Origin: an uncultured Gammaproteobacteria bacterium
Lineage (GTDB): Bacteria > Pseudomonadota > Gammaproteobacteria > Poriferisulfidales > GCA-002705445
Length of the DNA stretch: 48,810 bases
Assembly (NCBI GenBank): GCA_913050095.1
Contig: CAJXAV010000006.1
Coordinates: 1 to 48,810 of the forward strand
Reading direction: 5' to 3'
Shown here: in pieces, positions 8,560 through 18,341 of the stretch
Position numbering within the stretch: the stretch's first letter is position 1
Layout: every line of letters starts with the position of its first letter
Program-made: the position numbers and the translations under genes
The notes under the pieces: generated by a model
The model's database searches: none
Told to the model about the DNA's origin: nothing
What the model saw: only the letters and a program-made list of their open reading frames with translations

Positions 8560-9293
8560 TGAAAAATATTTCTATTATTTTTAATCGTGAATTATCGTCA
8601 TATTTTTCTACGCCGATTGCTTATGTTTTTTTAGTAATTTTTCTCTTATTGTCAGGATCATTCACTTTTTACATGGGGAATTTTTATGAAAGAGGCCAGG
8701 CAGACTTATTGCCTTTTTTTGGATTTCACCCATGGTTATATTTATTTTTAGTGCCTGCAATTACAATGAAGTTATGGGCTGAAGAAAGAAAATCTGGAAC
8801 TATAGAATTAATATTAACTCTTCCAGTAAAGGTCTCAGACGTGGTTATAGGTAAATACTTGGCAGCATGGTTTTTTATTGCAATGGCTTTATTTTTGACT
8901 TTTCCAATTTGGGTAACAGTAAATTATCTAGGAGATCCTGATAATGGTTCAATCATATCAGGCTATCTCGGGAGTTTATTAATGTCTGGAGGTTTTTTAG
9001 CTATTGGCTCGTGCATGTCATCTGTGACTCAAAACCAAGTAATTGCATTTATTATATCTATTGTTGTATGTTTTTTATTTTTGCTAAGTGGAACTAATTT
9101 AGTTTTAGACTTCTTTAATACATGGCTACCTCAGGGTGCAGTTGACGCAATAGCATCATTAAGTTTTCTCTCTCACTTCTCTTCATTAAGCAAAGGGGTA
9201 ATAGATCTGAGAGACTTTATATATTATTTTTCATTAATTGCTGTATTTATTTATATAAATATCGAGCTAGTTAATTTAAAGAAAGGTGAATAA
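8559..9293 (+). CDS. ABC transporter permease (GldF-like)
   Basis: A 244-residue ABC-2 type permease with six hydrophobic helices. The N-terminal amphipathic helix NRELSSYFSTPIAYVFLVIF, the loop MKLWAEERKSGTIELILTLPV and the following helices match the GldF branch of the ABC-2 family. It begins on the last base of the ATPase stop (TAATG), so the two are translationally coupled. In bacteria outside Bacteroidetes such GldAF/G systems are widespread and have no link to gliding. Export or insertion of an envelope molecule is the likely role; the cargo is unknown. Confidence 0.85.
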   Translation: MKNISIIFNRELSSYFSTPIAYVFLVIFLLLSGSFTFYMGNFYERGQADLLPFFGFHPWLYLFLVPAITMKLWAEERKSGTIELILTLPVKVSDVVIGKYLAAWFFIAMALFLTFPIWVTVNYLGDPDNGSIISGYLGSLLMSGGFLAIGSCMSSVTQNQVIAFIISIVVCFLFLLSGTNLVLDFFNTWLPQGAVDAIASLSFLSHFSSLSKGVIDLRDFIYYFSLIAVFIYINIELVNLKKGE

Positions 9294-9294
9294 A

Positions 9295-11040
9295 GTGATA
9301 TCAGATAAAAATAAATCAAAAGCTCAGATTTTCCTTTTATTAATTGTATTTGTTCTCTTTATAATGTTAGCCAATAATATATTTAAAGGTTTTCGTTTTG
9401 ATTTGACAGAAAATAAATTATACACATTAGGCGATGGTACATTAAATATAATAAATGAGTTGAAAGATGAGGTAACTTTAAACTATTATTTTTCAGACAG
9501 TTTAACGCAAGATGATACATATTTAAGAGCGTATGCAAAACGAATAAAAGAACTTTTGGAAGAATACCAATTACGATCAAAAGGAAAAATTAAACTTAAT
9601 ATTATTGATCCTATTCCTTTTTCCGATGAAGAAGATGATGCGATGAAATATGGTTTACAAGGCGTACCCTCTAAAACAAAAGAAGAAAATATATTTTTTG
9701 GTTTAGTTGCCGCAAATAGATATGATAGCTACAAGATAATAAAATTTTTTGATCCAGGTAAAGAGGCAGTAATTGAGTATGAGATTACAAAAGTTTTATA
9801 TAGTCTTCTTAATATCAAAAAACCTAAAATTGGCATCATGACTTCTTTGCCAATGTTTGGTGGTTATAATTTTACCAAAAATGAACCTACACCTGAGTGG
9901 GCAATTATTCAGAAAATTAAACCGCTTTTTGATGTTGAGCTTATTGATAAAAAAACCAAAAATTTTAATGATTTTGACATTCTATTTTTAGTTCATCCAA
10001 AAAAATTATCCAATGAAGATAAGAAAAGAGTAATTAGTTTTTATGATAACAAAGGTAAGATTTTATTATTATATGATGTTTATTCGGAAGCAGATCCAGA
10101 ATTTCAAGATCCAAGCCTGCCACCAGCAGGCGGCGGCATACAATCTTCAGATTTTAAAGAGCTTTTAGACAGAATTGGCGTGACCATTGACCCTACAAAA
10201 GTACTTTTGGATAGAAAGTTTGCAATACCAGTTACTTCAGCAGTTTCTGATAGACCTATAAAACATGCTGCTATATTAAGTTTTCCAAAAAATTCATTTA
10301 ATAAAAATTTAAATATGACGAATAAGCTTAATTCTCTAACATCAGCTTTTTCAGGCTCAATTAGAAATACTAATATGAGCAATAGTTTTACAACATTAAT
10401 TTCGTCAAGCAATGATTCATCTATCATAGAAAAAAATGTTTTTAGATATCTGCCGGATCCTTCTGTTCTTTTAGATAAATATAAGCCAACCAAAGAAACA
10501 GAAATATTTGCAGGGCTTGTGGAAAACAAAAATAAACAAGCAATAGTAATTGCAGATGCTGATATTACAGCTAATTATTTGTGGGTTAGAGTGCAAGATT
10601 TCTATGGTGAACAAGTTTTAGTTCCTTGGGCGAGTAATGGTGATTTAATAATCAATTCTTTAGATTATTTATCAGGTGGCAATACATTGGCAAGCATTAC
10701 TAGTAGAGAGTCATTTTCAAGACCATTTACTATTGTAGAAAATTTAAAGCTAACAGCAGAAAAAATATTCAATATCGAAGAAGCAAGGCTTCAAAGTAAG
10801 TTAACCCAACTACAAAATAAAAATAGTGAGCTTTCAGATAAAAACAGTGTTGATTACAGTGCATTTCAAGAAGAATTATTAAAGGTCAGAAAAGAATTAC
10901 GCGATGTTAGAAGAAATCTAAATAAAGATATAGATAATTTAGGATCATTATTAAAATTTATTAATATTTTTCTAATGCCAATTTTATTAACTATTTTTAT
11001 TATCATTTTTTCTTTTTATAGAAAAAATAAAAAAAGTTAA
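9295..11040 (+). CDS. GldG-like ABC transporter auxiliary protein
   Basis: A protein of about 581 residues with one N-terminal helix (IFLLLIVFVLFIMLANNIF), a large extracytoplasmic domain and one C-terminal helix before a basic tail. The segment FRFDLTENKLYTLGDGT just after the first helix is the hallmark of the GldG/DUF7088 family. Near residues 485-540 it has a coiled coil (LQSKLTQLQNKNSELSDKN). I prefer the GTG at 9295 because AAAGGTGA at 9282-9289 gives correct ribosome spacing; a GTG at 9286, inside the permease gene, is the alternative and adds three residues. It ends one base into the DUF4340 gene. It probably senses or guides the substrate in the periplasm. Confidence 0.82.
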   Translation: MISDKNKSKAQIFLLLIVFVLFIMLANNIFKGFRFDLTENKLYTLGDGTLNIINELKDEVTLNYYFSDSLTQDDTYLRAYAKRIKELLEEYQLRSKGKIKLNIIDPIPFSDEEDDAMKYGLQGVPSKTKEENIFFGLVAANRYDSYKIIKFFDPGKEAVIEYEITKVLYSLLNIKKPKIGIMTSLPMFGGYNFTKNEPTPEWAIIQKIKPLFDVELIDKKTKNFNDFDILFLVHPKKLSNEDKKRVISFYDNKGKILLLYDVYSEADPEFQDPSLPPAGGGIQSSDFKELLDRIGVTIDPTKVLLDRKFAIPVTSAVSDRPIKHAAILSFPKNSFNKNLNMTNKLNSLTSAFSGSIRNTNMSNSFTTLISSSNDSSIIEKNVFRYLPDPSVLLDKYKPTKETEIFAGLVENKNKQAIVIADADITANYLWVRVQDFYGEQVLVPWASNGDLIINSLDYLSGGNTLASITSRESFSRPFTIVENLKLTAEKIFNIEEARLQSKLTQLQNKNSELSDKNSVDYSAFQEELLKVRKELRDVRRNLNKDIDNLGSLLKFINIFLMPILLTIFIIIFSFYRKNKKS

Positions 11041-11954
11041 TGAAAAAATTAAGCATAATCATTGTTATTGCTATTGTTCTTATTACAGCAAATATTTTAT
11101 TTAGTGATAATTCATCAAAAATAAAAAAAAGAACACCATCATTGGCTGAAGTAATTAATATGTCAGGATCTATAATATCCTTTGAAATAAAAAATAAAGA
11201 TAAAAAGTTAAAACTATTAGATAAATTTTATTTGGCATATGAAAAAAATTCTTGTTTTGGAATTGAAAGTATAAATTATTATTGCGCAGATAATAAAAAA
11301 ATATCTTTATTGGAAAAATTTTTAAATAGTAGTATTAAAGATTCATATGAAAATAACGCACAAAACCTTGAGAGACTTGGGTTTGATCCAAAAGGAAACG
11401 CGTTTACTTTGATAATTACTACATCTTCAGATTCTGACATTAGTACCACCAATAAAAAAACTTTATTTTTTGGCAATATAAATGACTTTAATGAAGTTTA
11501 TGTCTTGCAGGGCAGTAGGATATATAAGATAGATTTTTTTAAAGGCCTACTTGAAGTTAACACAAAGTATTGGATTGATAGATCAAAACCAATTATTTCT
11601 TTAGTAGATACTGATGAGTTTGATGTTCAAGTCAAATTAGTTACTTCTAATAAATCTTTCTCTTGTGCTTCTATAAAACATAAAGATCTCGTTCTGAAGC
11701 CGGAATATTCTAGTTTGAGAAATACTTTTTTCGATTTATACGCAACTGATGTTGTAAAAATGGTCGGGTCTAATAAAAATCATGAAGATGAAATTTTAGT
11801 ATCTTTAATAAACTCAAACACAAATAAAAAATATTTTATTCGAATATGGAAAGAAAATTTTTTGGTGTATTTGGCCTTAGATAGTGCAGCGCCAAATGTT
11901 TTTATTATTCCTAATTCGGTTTATGATAACCTGAAAAATTACTGTAATAAATAA
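11040..11954 (+). CDS. DUF4340 domain protein, partner of the GldG-like exporter
   Basis: A 304-residue protein with an uncleaved N-terminal anchor (LSIIIVIAIVLITANILF) and a soluble extracytoplasmic domain. The pattern KTLFFGNINDFNEVYVLQ followed by IYKID and later VNTKYWIDRS fits the DUF4340 beta-rich repeat, which regularly follows GldG-like genes. It overlaps the preceding gene by one base and is the last gene of the operon; two bases separate its stop from the convergent trxB stop, and no hairpin terminator is visible there. The domain assignment is from pattern and context, so it is less sure than the rest of the operon. Confidence 0.65.
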   Translation: MKKLSIIIVIAIVLITANILFSDNSSKIKKRTPSLAEVINMSGSIISFEIKNKDKKLKLLDKFYLAYEKNSCFGIESINYYCADNKKISLLEKFLNSSIKDSYENNAQNLERLGFDPKGNAFTLIITTSSDSDISTTNKKTLFFGNINDFNEVYVLQGSRIYKIDFFKGLLEVNTKYWIDRSKPIISLVDTDEFDVQVKLVTSNKSFSCASIKHKDLVLKPEYSSLRNTFFDLYATDVVKMVGSNKNHEDEILVSLINSNTNKKYFIRIWKENFLVYLALDSAAPNVFIIPNSVYDNLKNYCNK

Positions 11955-11955
11955 T

Positions 11956-12906
<951 letters not shown>

Positions 12907-13070
12907 TTATGTGGATTATTAAAATTTATTTGAATTAATCTATTAATTAATATTTAAGCTAAATATAGTATAATCATAAATTAAATGGAAGTTGTAAAAA
13001 ACATATTTCTTCTATTAATTTGCTAAATAAGAAAAATAGCTTGGATTTTTGATATCAGGGTAAAATAAAA

Positions 13071-15281
13071 TTGAAAAATAAAATAAATAAAAAATCTAGC
13101 AAAACCCCAACAAGGAAATTTTTATCACAGGCCTCCAGAGAGGCAATATTGCTTTTTTCACTTTCAATATCATTATTTATATACTTGACATTAACAACAT
13201 ATAATTCTGAAGATAGCAGTTGGATTAACTCATCTTCGTCGGATATTCAAAACCTTGGAGGTCTATTTGGCTCATATTTAAGTGAAACTTTATATTTTAT
13301 CTTTGGCCAAGGTGCTTTTCTAATTCCACTTATAATTATTTTTTCGTCAATTTTAATTTATAACAAAGGTCGATATAATGAAGACAATAATGTATTTATT
13401 AGATATATAGGTTATTTATTTTTTCTTATCTCTGTTTGTTCTTTATTAAGTATTCATAGTGCTAATAGTAATTTAGAAGCTGGGCCTGGAGGTTTAGTTG
13501 GTGACTTTATTGCTTCTATATTAGTTATTAATTTGAGTATTGTAGGTTCAACAATATTATTAGTTACGTTTTTGATAACTGGACTTACCTTGTGGTTGAA
13601 ATTATCTTGGTTAAAAATATTTGAACACATTGGAGCTTATGGTTTTAAATTTAGAGACGTGATCTTTGATTTATTTAAAAAAATAATATTACAAATTATT
13701 AAAGATAAAAATACGATTGATTATAAAAAAGATGTTGAATTTAAGAAAAAATTAGAGAAATTAAAAAAAGTTGATGATATTAAAATAGAGCCTGAAGTAA
13801 AAGTTACAAAGTTTTCAGACAGAATAGATAAAGAAAAACAAATCCCTTTGTTTGAGAATAAAAGCAACTCTAAAATACCTCCATTAAGCTTATTAAATGA
13901 TCCAGACGAGGAGGTATCATCCTATTCTGAAGAGACATTGAAGACCTTATCAAAATTGGTAGAAATAAAATTAGAGGACTACGGTGTTAGAGCAAGTGTT
14001 GTGGCGGTACATCAAGGCCCAGTGATAACTAGATTTGAGCTTGAACCAGAAGCAGGTGTAAAAGCTGGAAAAATTACTGGCTTATCAAAAGATCTTGCAA
14101 GAGCGTTATCTGTAACTAATGTTAGAGTAGTAGAGGTTATACCAGGTAAAAATGTAATTGGCATAGAAATTCCTAATGAAAATAAACAAATTGTAAGATT
14201 ATCGGAAATTTTAAAAACTGCCTCATTTGAAAATTTCAACTCAAAATTAACAATAGGTATGGGAAAAGATATATCTGGCGAACCGGTTATGGCAGATTTA
14301 TCTAAGATGCCACACCTGCTTGTTGCGGGAACAACAGGGTCTGGAAAATCTGTTGCAATTAATTCTATGATATTAAGTTTGATATATAAATCAAGTCCAG
14401 AACATGTGAGAATGATTATGATTGATCCAAAAATGCTCGAACTTGGTATATATGACGGCATTCCACATTTGTTAACTCCAGTTGTTACTGATATGAATCT
14501 TGCAGCAAATGCTTTAATGTGGAGTGTGAAAGAGATGGAGAGGAGATACAAGCTTCTTGCAAAGTATAGCGTTAGAAATATAGACGGCTTTAATTCTAAA
14601 GTTACTAAAGATGATTCAATAGATGAGGAATATTTGCCACAAATTGTTATAGTTGTAGATGAATTTGCAGATTTATTTTTTGTAGTTGGAAAAAAAATAG
14701 AAGAATTAATTGCAAGATTAGCCCAAAAAGCAAGGGCGGCTGGAATTCATTTAATACTTGCAACGCAAAGACCTTCAGTTGACGTTATCACAGGCTTAAT
14801 TAAAGCCAATATCCCATCAAGAGTTGCTTTTCAGGTATCTTCAAAAACTGATTCAAGGGTAATTCTTGACCAATCTGGCGCAGAAAATTTATTAGGGAAC
14901 GGAGACATGCTTTATTTGGAAAGTGGTAAAATGATTCCAGACAGAATACATGGAGCATTCGTTTCTGATAAAGAAGTAAAAGACGTAATCAATTATTTAA
15001 AAGAAGGCGTAGAAAATGAATATATTGAAGAAATATTAGAAAATAATAATACAGGAGACCTCAAAGATTTATATTCAAATTCTGAAAATGATGATGATGA
15101 CTCCCTATACAATGAAGCAGTACAAATAGTTGTTGAAAATGATAAAGCCTCAATATCATATTTACAAAGAAGACTTAAAATTGGATATAACAGGGCTGCA
15201 AGAATGATAGAAAAAATGGAAGAAATGGGAATTGTTACATCTATTCAAAAAAATGGTACTAGGAATGTTATTAAAAAATAA
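13071..15281 (+). CDS. ftsK: DNA translocase FtsK
   Basis: This protein pumps chromosome ends through the closing septum and activates dimer resolution. It has 736 residues, short for FtsK because the linker between the membrane and motor parts is only about 100 residues. Four N-terminal membrane helices span about residues 25-170. The motor has Walker [14 protein letters not shown] near residue 420 and Walker [13 protein letters not shown] near 525. The C-terminal winged-helix gamma domain ([10 protein letters not shown]...[19 protein letters not shown]), which reads orienting sequences, is complete. The start is a TTG at 13071 with AGGG at 13057-13060 upstream; no ATG lies close enough to encode the first helix properly. 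Confidence 0.95.
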   Translation: MKNKINKKSSKTPTRKFLSQASREAILLFSLSISLFIYLTLTTYNSEDSSWINSSSSDIQNLGGLFGSYLSETLYFIFGQGAFLIPLIIIFSSILIYNKGRYNEDNNVFIRYIGYLFFLISVCSLLSIHSANSNLEAGPGGLVGDFIASILVINLSIVGSTILLVTFLITGLTLWLKLSWLKIFEHIGAYGFKFRDVIFDLFKKIILQIIKDKNTIDYKKDVEFKKKLEKLKKVDDIKIEPEVKVTKFSDRIDKEKQIPLFENKSNSKIPPLSLLNDPDEEVSSYSEETLKTLSKLVEIKLEDYGVRASVVAVHQGPVITRFELEPEAGVKAGKITGLSKDLARALSVTNVRVVEVIPGKNVIGIEIPNENKQIVRLSEILKTASFENFNSKLTIGMGKDISGEPVMADLSKMPHLLVAGTTGSGKSVAINSMILSLIYKSSPEHVRMIMIDPKMLELGIYDGIPHLLTPVVTDMNLAANALMWSVKEMERRYKLLAKYSVRNIDGFNSKVTKDDSIDEEYLPQIVIVVDEFADLFFVVGKKIEELIARLAQKARAAGIHLILATQRPSVDVITGLIKANIPSRVAFQVSSKTDSRVILDQSGAENLLGNGDMLYLESGKMIPDRIHGAFVSDKEVKDVINYLKEGVENEYIEEILENNNTGDLKDLYSNSENDDDDSLYNEAVQIVVENDKASISYLQRRLKIGYNRAARMIEKMEEMGIVTSIQKNGTRNVIKK

Positions 15282-15897
15282 TAAGTATATAAAAAAAAAT
15301 AAATATATTTTATTTTTAATAATTATATTTTATGTTCCGAGTAGTTTTGCATTTGATTATTTTAGTTATATGGATAATTTAAATTCATTTTCTACATTTT
15401 TCAAACAAAATACCTACAATGATAATGGATTATTAATTAAAAGTAGTGAAGGTTATATGCTTTATAAGAAGCAATCTAAGTATATACTTGAATACAAATA
15501 TCCAAATATTGTGAAATTTGTTTCGGACGGTAACTTTATTACGACTTACGATGAAGATTTAGAACAAGCCATTATACAAAGTACAAATAATAAGGAAAAA
15601 AATAATATTGTAGATATAATGACAAATGAAAAATTGATAAAAAAAAATTTTACGTTAAATACGAACACGATTGACGATGAAAAACATATAAAGTTTAAGC
15701 CAATTGATAATGAAATTAGAAACAATGTTTTTTTATTAGTAATAAAAAAAAATAAAATAGAACGAATTACATTTATGAATGATTTTGATCAAAGTGTTAC
15801 AATGATATTTAAAGATTTTGAGAAAAATATAGAAGTTTTGGATTCTTCGTTTAAAATTGATATTCCAGAAAATTTCGATGTAATTATTGATAAATAA
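15265..15897 (+). CDS. lolA: Outer-membrane lipoprotein carrier protein LolA
   Basis: A periplasmic chaperone that ferries lipoproteins (such as Pal, encoded at 25.3 kb) from the LolCDE complex to the outer membrane. The chosen ATG at 15265 lies inside the end of ftsK and gives a 210-residue precursor with a signal peptide (basic [11 protein letters not shown], then [15 protein letters not shown]). The mature part begins [19 protein letters not shown] and contains the LolA-type Y-x-L-x-Y-P-N pattern (YILEYKYPN). Weakly conserved overall, but the position directly after ftsK is classical. An in-frame ATG at 15253 is also possible. Confidence 0.85.
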   Translation: MLLKNNKYIKKNKYILFLIIIFYVPSSFAFDYFSYMDNLNSFSTFFKQNTYNDNGLLIKSSEGYMLYKKQSKYILEYKYPNIVKFVSDGNFITTYDEDLEQAIIQSTNNKEKNNIVDIMTNEKLIKKNFTLNTNTIDDEKHIKFKPIDNEIRNNVFLLVIKKNKIERITFMNDFDQSVTMIFKDFEKNIEVLDSSFKIDIPENFDVIIDK

Positions 15898-15910
15898 TAA
15901 AGGAGTAATT

Positions 15911-16189
15911 ATGGCTGAATTAAGCTTATCAACAGAAATTGTAAATAATGTTATAGATGTAATACAAAAACATGATGCTTCTGCATCAGACCATTTAGTA
16001 GCTAGTCAATATTTAGCTGCTATAATTGGTTTTGTTATAGCAAAAGAAAATTTTAGTGATGAACAAAGAAATGATGTTATCAACGAGCTATCGTCTTTTA
16101 TAAGATATGTAGCAGATGACCTTAGAGGCTCAGAAAAAGAAGAAAAAAGTAAGCCAGCAGGAGAAGCTTTTGGAATTTGGAAACCGTAA
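15911..16189 (+). CDS. Conserved-looking small protein of unknown function at the rarA position
   Basis: A 92-residue, mostly helical, acidic soluble protein I do not recognise. It starts at the ATG at 15911, which is preceded by AAAGGAG (15899-15905), one of the better ribosome sites in the window; an upstream in-frame start at 15887 lacks such support. The sequence has an alternating hydrophobic pattern (HLVASQYLAAIIGFVIAKE) suggesting a helical bundle and ends with a Lys/Glu-rich segment and AGEAFGIWKP. It has no signal peptide or cysteine. It stands between lolA and crcB, exactly where rarA is found in Pseudomonas and E. coli relatives, but shares nothing visible with that ATPase. Confidence 0.65.
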   Translation: MAELSLSTEIVNNVIDVIQKHDASASDHLVASQYLAAIIGFVIAKENFSDEQRNDVINELSSFIRYVADDLRGSEKEEKSKPAGEAFGIWKP

Positions 16190-16196
16190 TTAATAG

Positions 16197-16565
16197 ATGT
16201 TACAGTACATATTGATAGCTTTTGGCGGCTCTCTTGGTTCTTTAGCGAGGTACTATTTATCAAATAGCTTATTAAAGAATTTTATTTTTTTTGATTTTCC
16301 GGTAGCTATTTTAGCAGTTAATATATTAGGTTCTTTTGTATTTGGAATTATTATGGGAATTATTGAGAACAATTTGATATCAGAAAATATTAAAAATTTT
16401 CTATTATTTGGGTTTTTAGCTGCGTTTACTACTTTTTCAACTTTTGCATGGGAAGCAATAACTTTAATTCATAGTGAAATGTATATAAAGCTAATTATGT
16501 ATTGTTTATTGTCAGTTTCTTTATCTGTGATTTTTTGTTTAATTGGGTATCACTTAGGAAAATAA
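16197..16565 (+). CDS. crcB: Fluoride ion channel CrcB/Fluc
   Basis: A 122-residue four-helix membrane protein that lets fluoride leave the cell; it works as a dual-topology dimer. Family motifs are present: GGSLGSLARYY in helix 1, NILGSFVFGIIMG in helix 2 and GFLAAFTTFSTFAWE in helix 3, which carries the phenylalanines and the sodium-binding region. It ends one base before the serS start, so it is the first gene of a tightly packed run (crcB-serS-MOSC-aspS-nudB). No fluoride riboswitch is visible, as the gap upstream is only 7 bases. Confidence 0.92.
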   Translation: MLQYILIAFGGSLGSLARYYLSNSLLKNFIFFDFPVAILAVNILGSFVFGIIMGIIENNLISENIKNFLLFGFLAAFTTFSTFAWEAITLIHSEMYIKLIMYCLLSVSLSVIFCLIGYHLGK

Positions 16566-16566
16566 T

Positions 16567-17862
16567 ATGCTTGATTCAAAAAACCTCAGAGAAAATATTG
16601 ATACAATAAGTTCTAATTTAAAAAAAAGAAAATTCATTTTAGATAAAAGTAAATTCTTATCTATCGATAAAGATAGAAAAGAAATCATTGTTGATACCGA
16701 AAATTTAAAGAACAAAAGAAACGTTTTATCAAAAGAAATTGGTATCCTTAAATCAAAAAATGAAGATGCAGGCAGTATTTTAAAAAAAGTTGAAGAAATT
16801 AATAATACTCTAGATCTTAAACAGGGTCTTCTTGAAAATGCTGAGACTCAGTATAATAACTTTTTACTCGATATTCCCAATATATTAGATGATTCTGTTC
16901 CTATTGGAAACTCTGATAAAGATAATAAAGTGATAAAGTATTCTAATGATAAAAATTTAGAGATTTTAAATAAAAATAGTAATTTTAAAGATCATAGTGA
17001 TATTGGAAAATCCTTGAAATTATATGATCAGGAAATTGCAGCAAAGATTTCTAGCTCAAGATTTAGTTTACTTTTTGGTGAATTAGCTAGCTTACATAGA
17101 GCTGTGGCACAATTCATGATTAATGAACATATAAATCATAATGGATATACCGAAGTAAATGTACCTCTAATTGTTAATTCTGATTCTCTTTTAGGTACAG
17201 GGCAGCTTCCAAAATTTAAAGATGATCTCTTTGAAATAAAAAATAAAAAAGATTTTTTCTTGATTCCTACAGCGGAAGTTCCTCTTACAAATATTTTCAG
17301 AGATATTGTATTATTAGAAGATGATTTACCTGTAAAGTATACATCACTATCATCTTGCTTTAGATCAGAAGCCGGTTCATATGGTAAAGATACAAAAGGT
17401 CTTATTAGGCAGCACCAATTTGAAAAAGTTGAGTTAGTTAATGGCGTTAACCCTAGCACTTCTGATGAGTCTCTTGAATTATTGGTAAACAGCGCTGAAA
17501 AAATTTTAGATTTACTAAACTTACCATATAGAAAAATTCTTTTATGTTCTGGTGACACTGGTTTTTCCTCTTCAAAAACATATGATCTTGAAGTTTGGAT
17601 GCCTTCTCAAAATTCTTATAGAGAAGTTTCATCTTGTAGTAATTTTAAAGATTTTCAGTCTAGAAGACTTAATGCAAAATATAAAAATAAGATCTCTAAG
17701 AAAAAACAATTTATTCATACATTAAATGGCTCAGGATTGGCAGTTGGAAGAACTCTTGCAGCTATAATAGAGAATTTTCAAAATAATAATGGTGATATTG
17801 AAATTCCCGAGATATTAAGACCTTATATGAACAACTCAAAAATAATTAAAAAAAGCTCATAA
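16567..17862 (+). CDS. serS: Seryl-tRNA synthetase
   Basis: Charges tRNA-Ser (and is the first step for selenocysteine where used). It has 431 residues, the normal bacterial size. The N-terminal helical arm (about residues 1-105, a coiled coil rich in Lys/Glu/Asn) binds the tRNA long arm. The class II core shows motif 2 FRSEAGSYGKDTKGLIRQHQF and motif 3 GSGLAVGRTLAAIIEN. The gene ends with an overlap of one base with the MOSC gene. Everything needed for activity appears intact. Confidence 0.96.
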   Translation: MLDSKNLRENIDTISSNLKKRKFILDKSKFLSIDKDRKEIIVDTENLKNKRNVLSKEIGILKSKNEDAGSILKKVEEINNTLDLKQGLLENAETQYNNFLLDIPNILDDSVPIGNSDKDNKVIKYSNDKNLEILNKNSNFKDHSDIGKSLKLYDQEIAAKISSSRFSLLFGELASLHRAVAQFMINEHINHNGYTEVNVPLIVNSDSLLGTGQLPKFKDDLFEIKNKKDFFLIPTAEVPLTNIFRDIVLLEDDLPVKYTSLSSCFRSEAGSYGKDTKGLIRQHQFEKVELVNGVNPSTSDESLELLVNSAEKILDLLNLPYRKILLCSGDTGFSSSKTYDLEVWMPSQNSYREVSSCSNFKDFQSRRLNAKYKNKISKKKQFIHTLNGSGLAVGRTLAAIIENFQNNNGDIEIPEILRPYMNNSKIIKKSS

Positions 17863-18341
17863 TGAGTAGTATTCAAAAAATTTCAGGTAAAGTTGAATGG
17901 ATTGGTGTAAGAGAACCTAAGGGTGATATTAAAAGTATGGATTCAGTCTATGCAATCGAAGGCCTTGGCTTGGAAGGTGATAAGATTACTAAGAAAAGCT
18001 CAAAAAAAAGACAAGTAACTTTGATGCAAAAAGAACATATCTCTGTTATCTTGTCGCTAGCACAAGAAGAGGACAGAAGTAAAATAGATAAAATTCAATA
18101 TTATTTTAAAAGAAATTTATTAATCTCTAAGTATAATATTGATAATCTTAAAGGAAAAATTTTTAGTATTGGTGAGGCAAGACTTCTTGGAACAGGTGAT
18201 TGTAAGCCTTGTAAAAAAATAGAAAAATTACTTGGAAAAAAAATGTTGGACGCAATGCAAGGGATGGGTGGCATCACTGCTACAGTTATTAAATCAGGTA
18301 AAATAAAAGTAAATGATAGTTTAAATTTGGAAACTGAATAA
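17862..18341 (+). CDS. MOSC domain protein
   Basis: A 159-residue single-domain protein. The MOSC signature, including the conserved cysteine that can hold sulfur as a persulfide, is seen in LGTGDCKPCKKIEKLLG (about residues 106-122), followed by GMGGITATVIKSGKIKVND, the barrel strand that ends the domain. MOSC proteins transfer sulfur or bind molybdenum-cofactor substrates; standalone ones are mostly uncharacterised. It overlaps both serS and aspS by one base each, so it is produced with the two synthetases. Two molybdenum enzymes in the window make a link to molybdenum or sulfur chemistry reasonable, but that is inference. Confidence 0.82.
   Translation: MSSIQKISGKVEWIGVREPKGDIKSMDSVYAIEGLGLEGDKITKKSSKKRQVTLMQKEHISVILSLAQEEDRSKIDKIQYYFKRNLLISKYNIDNLKGKIFSIGEARLLGTGDCKPCKKIEKLLGKKMLDAMQGMGGITATVIKSGKIKVNDSLNLETE

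Noticed and set aside
10104-10529. Minus-strand open frame inside the GldG-like gene
   Set aside because: Antisense to a well-supported gene, no ribosome site or recognisable domain.
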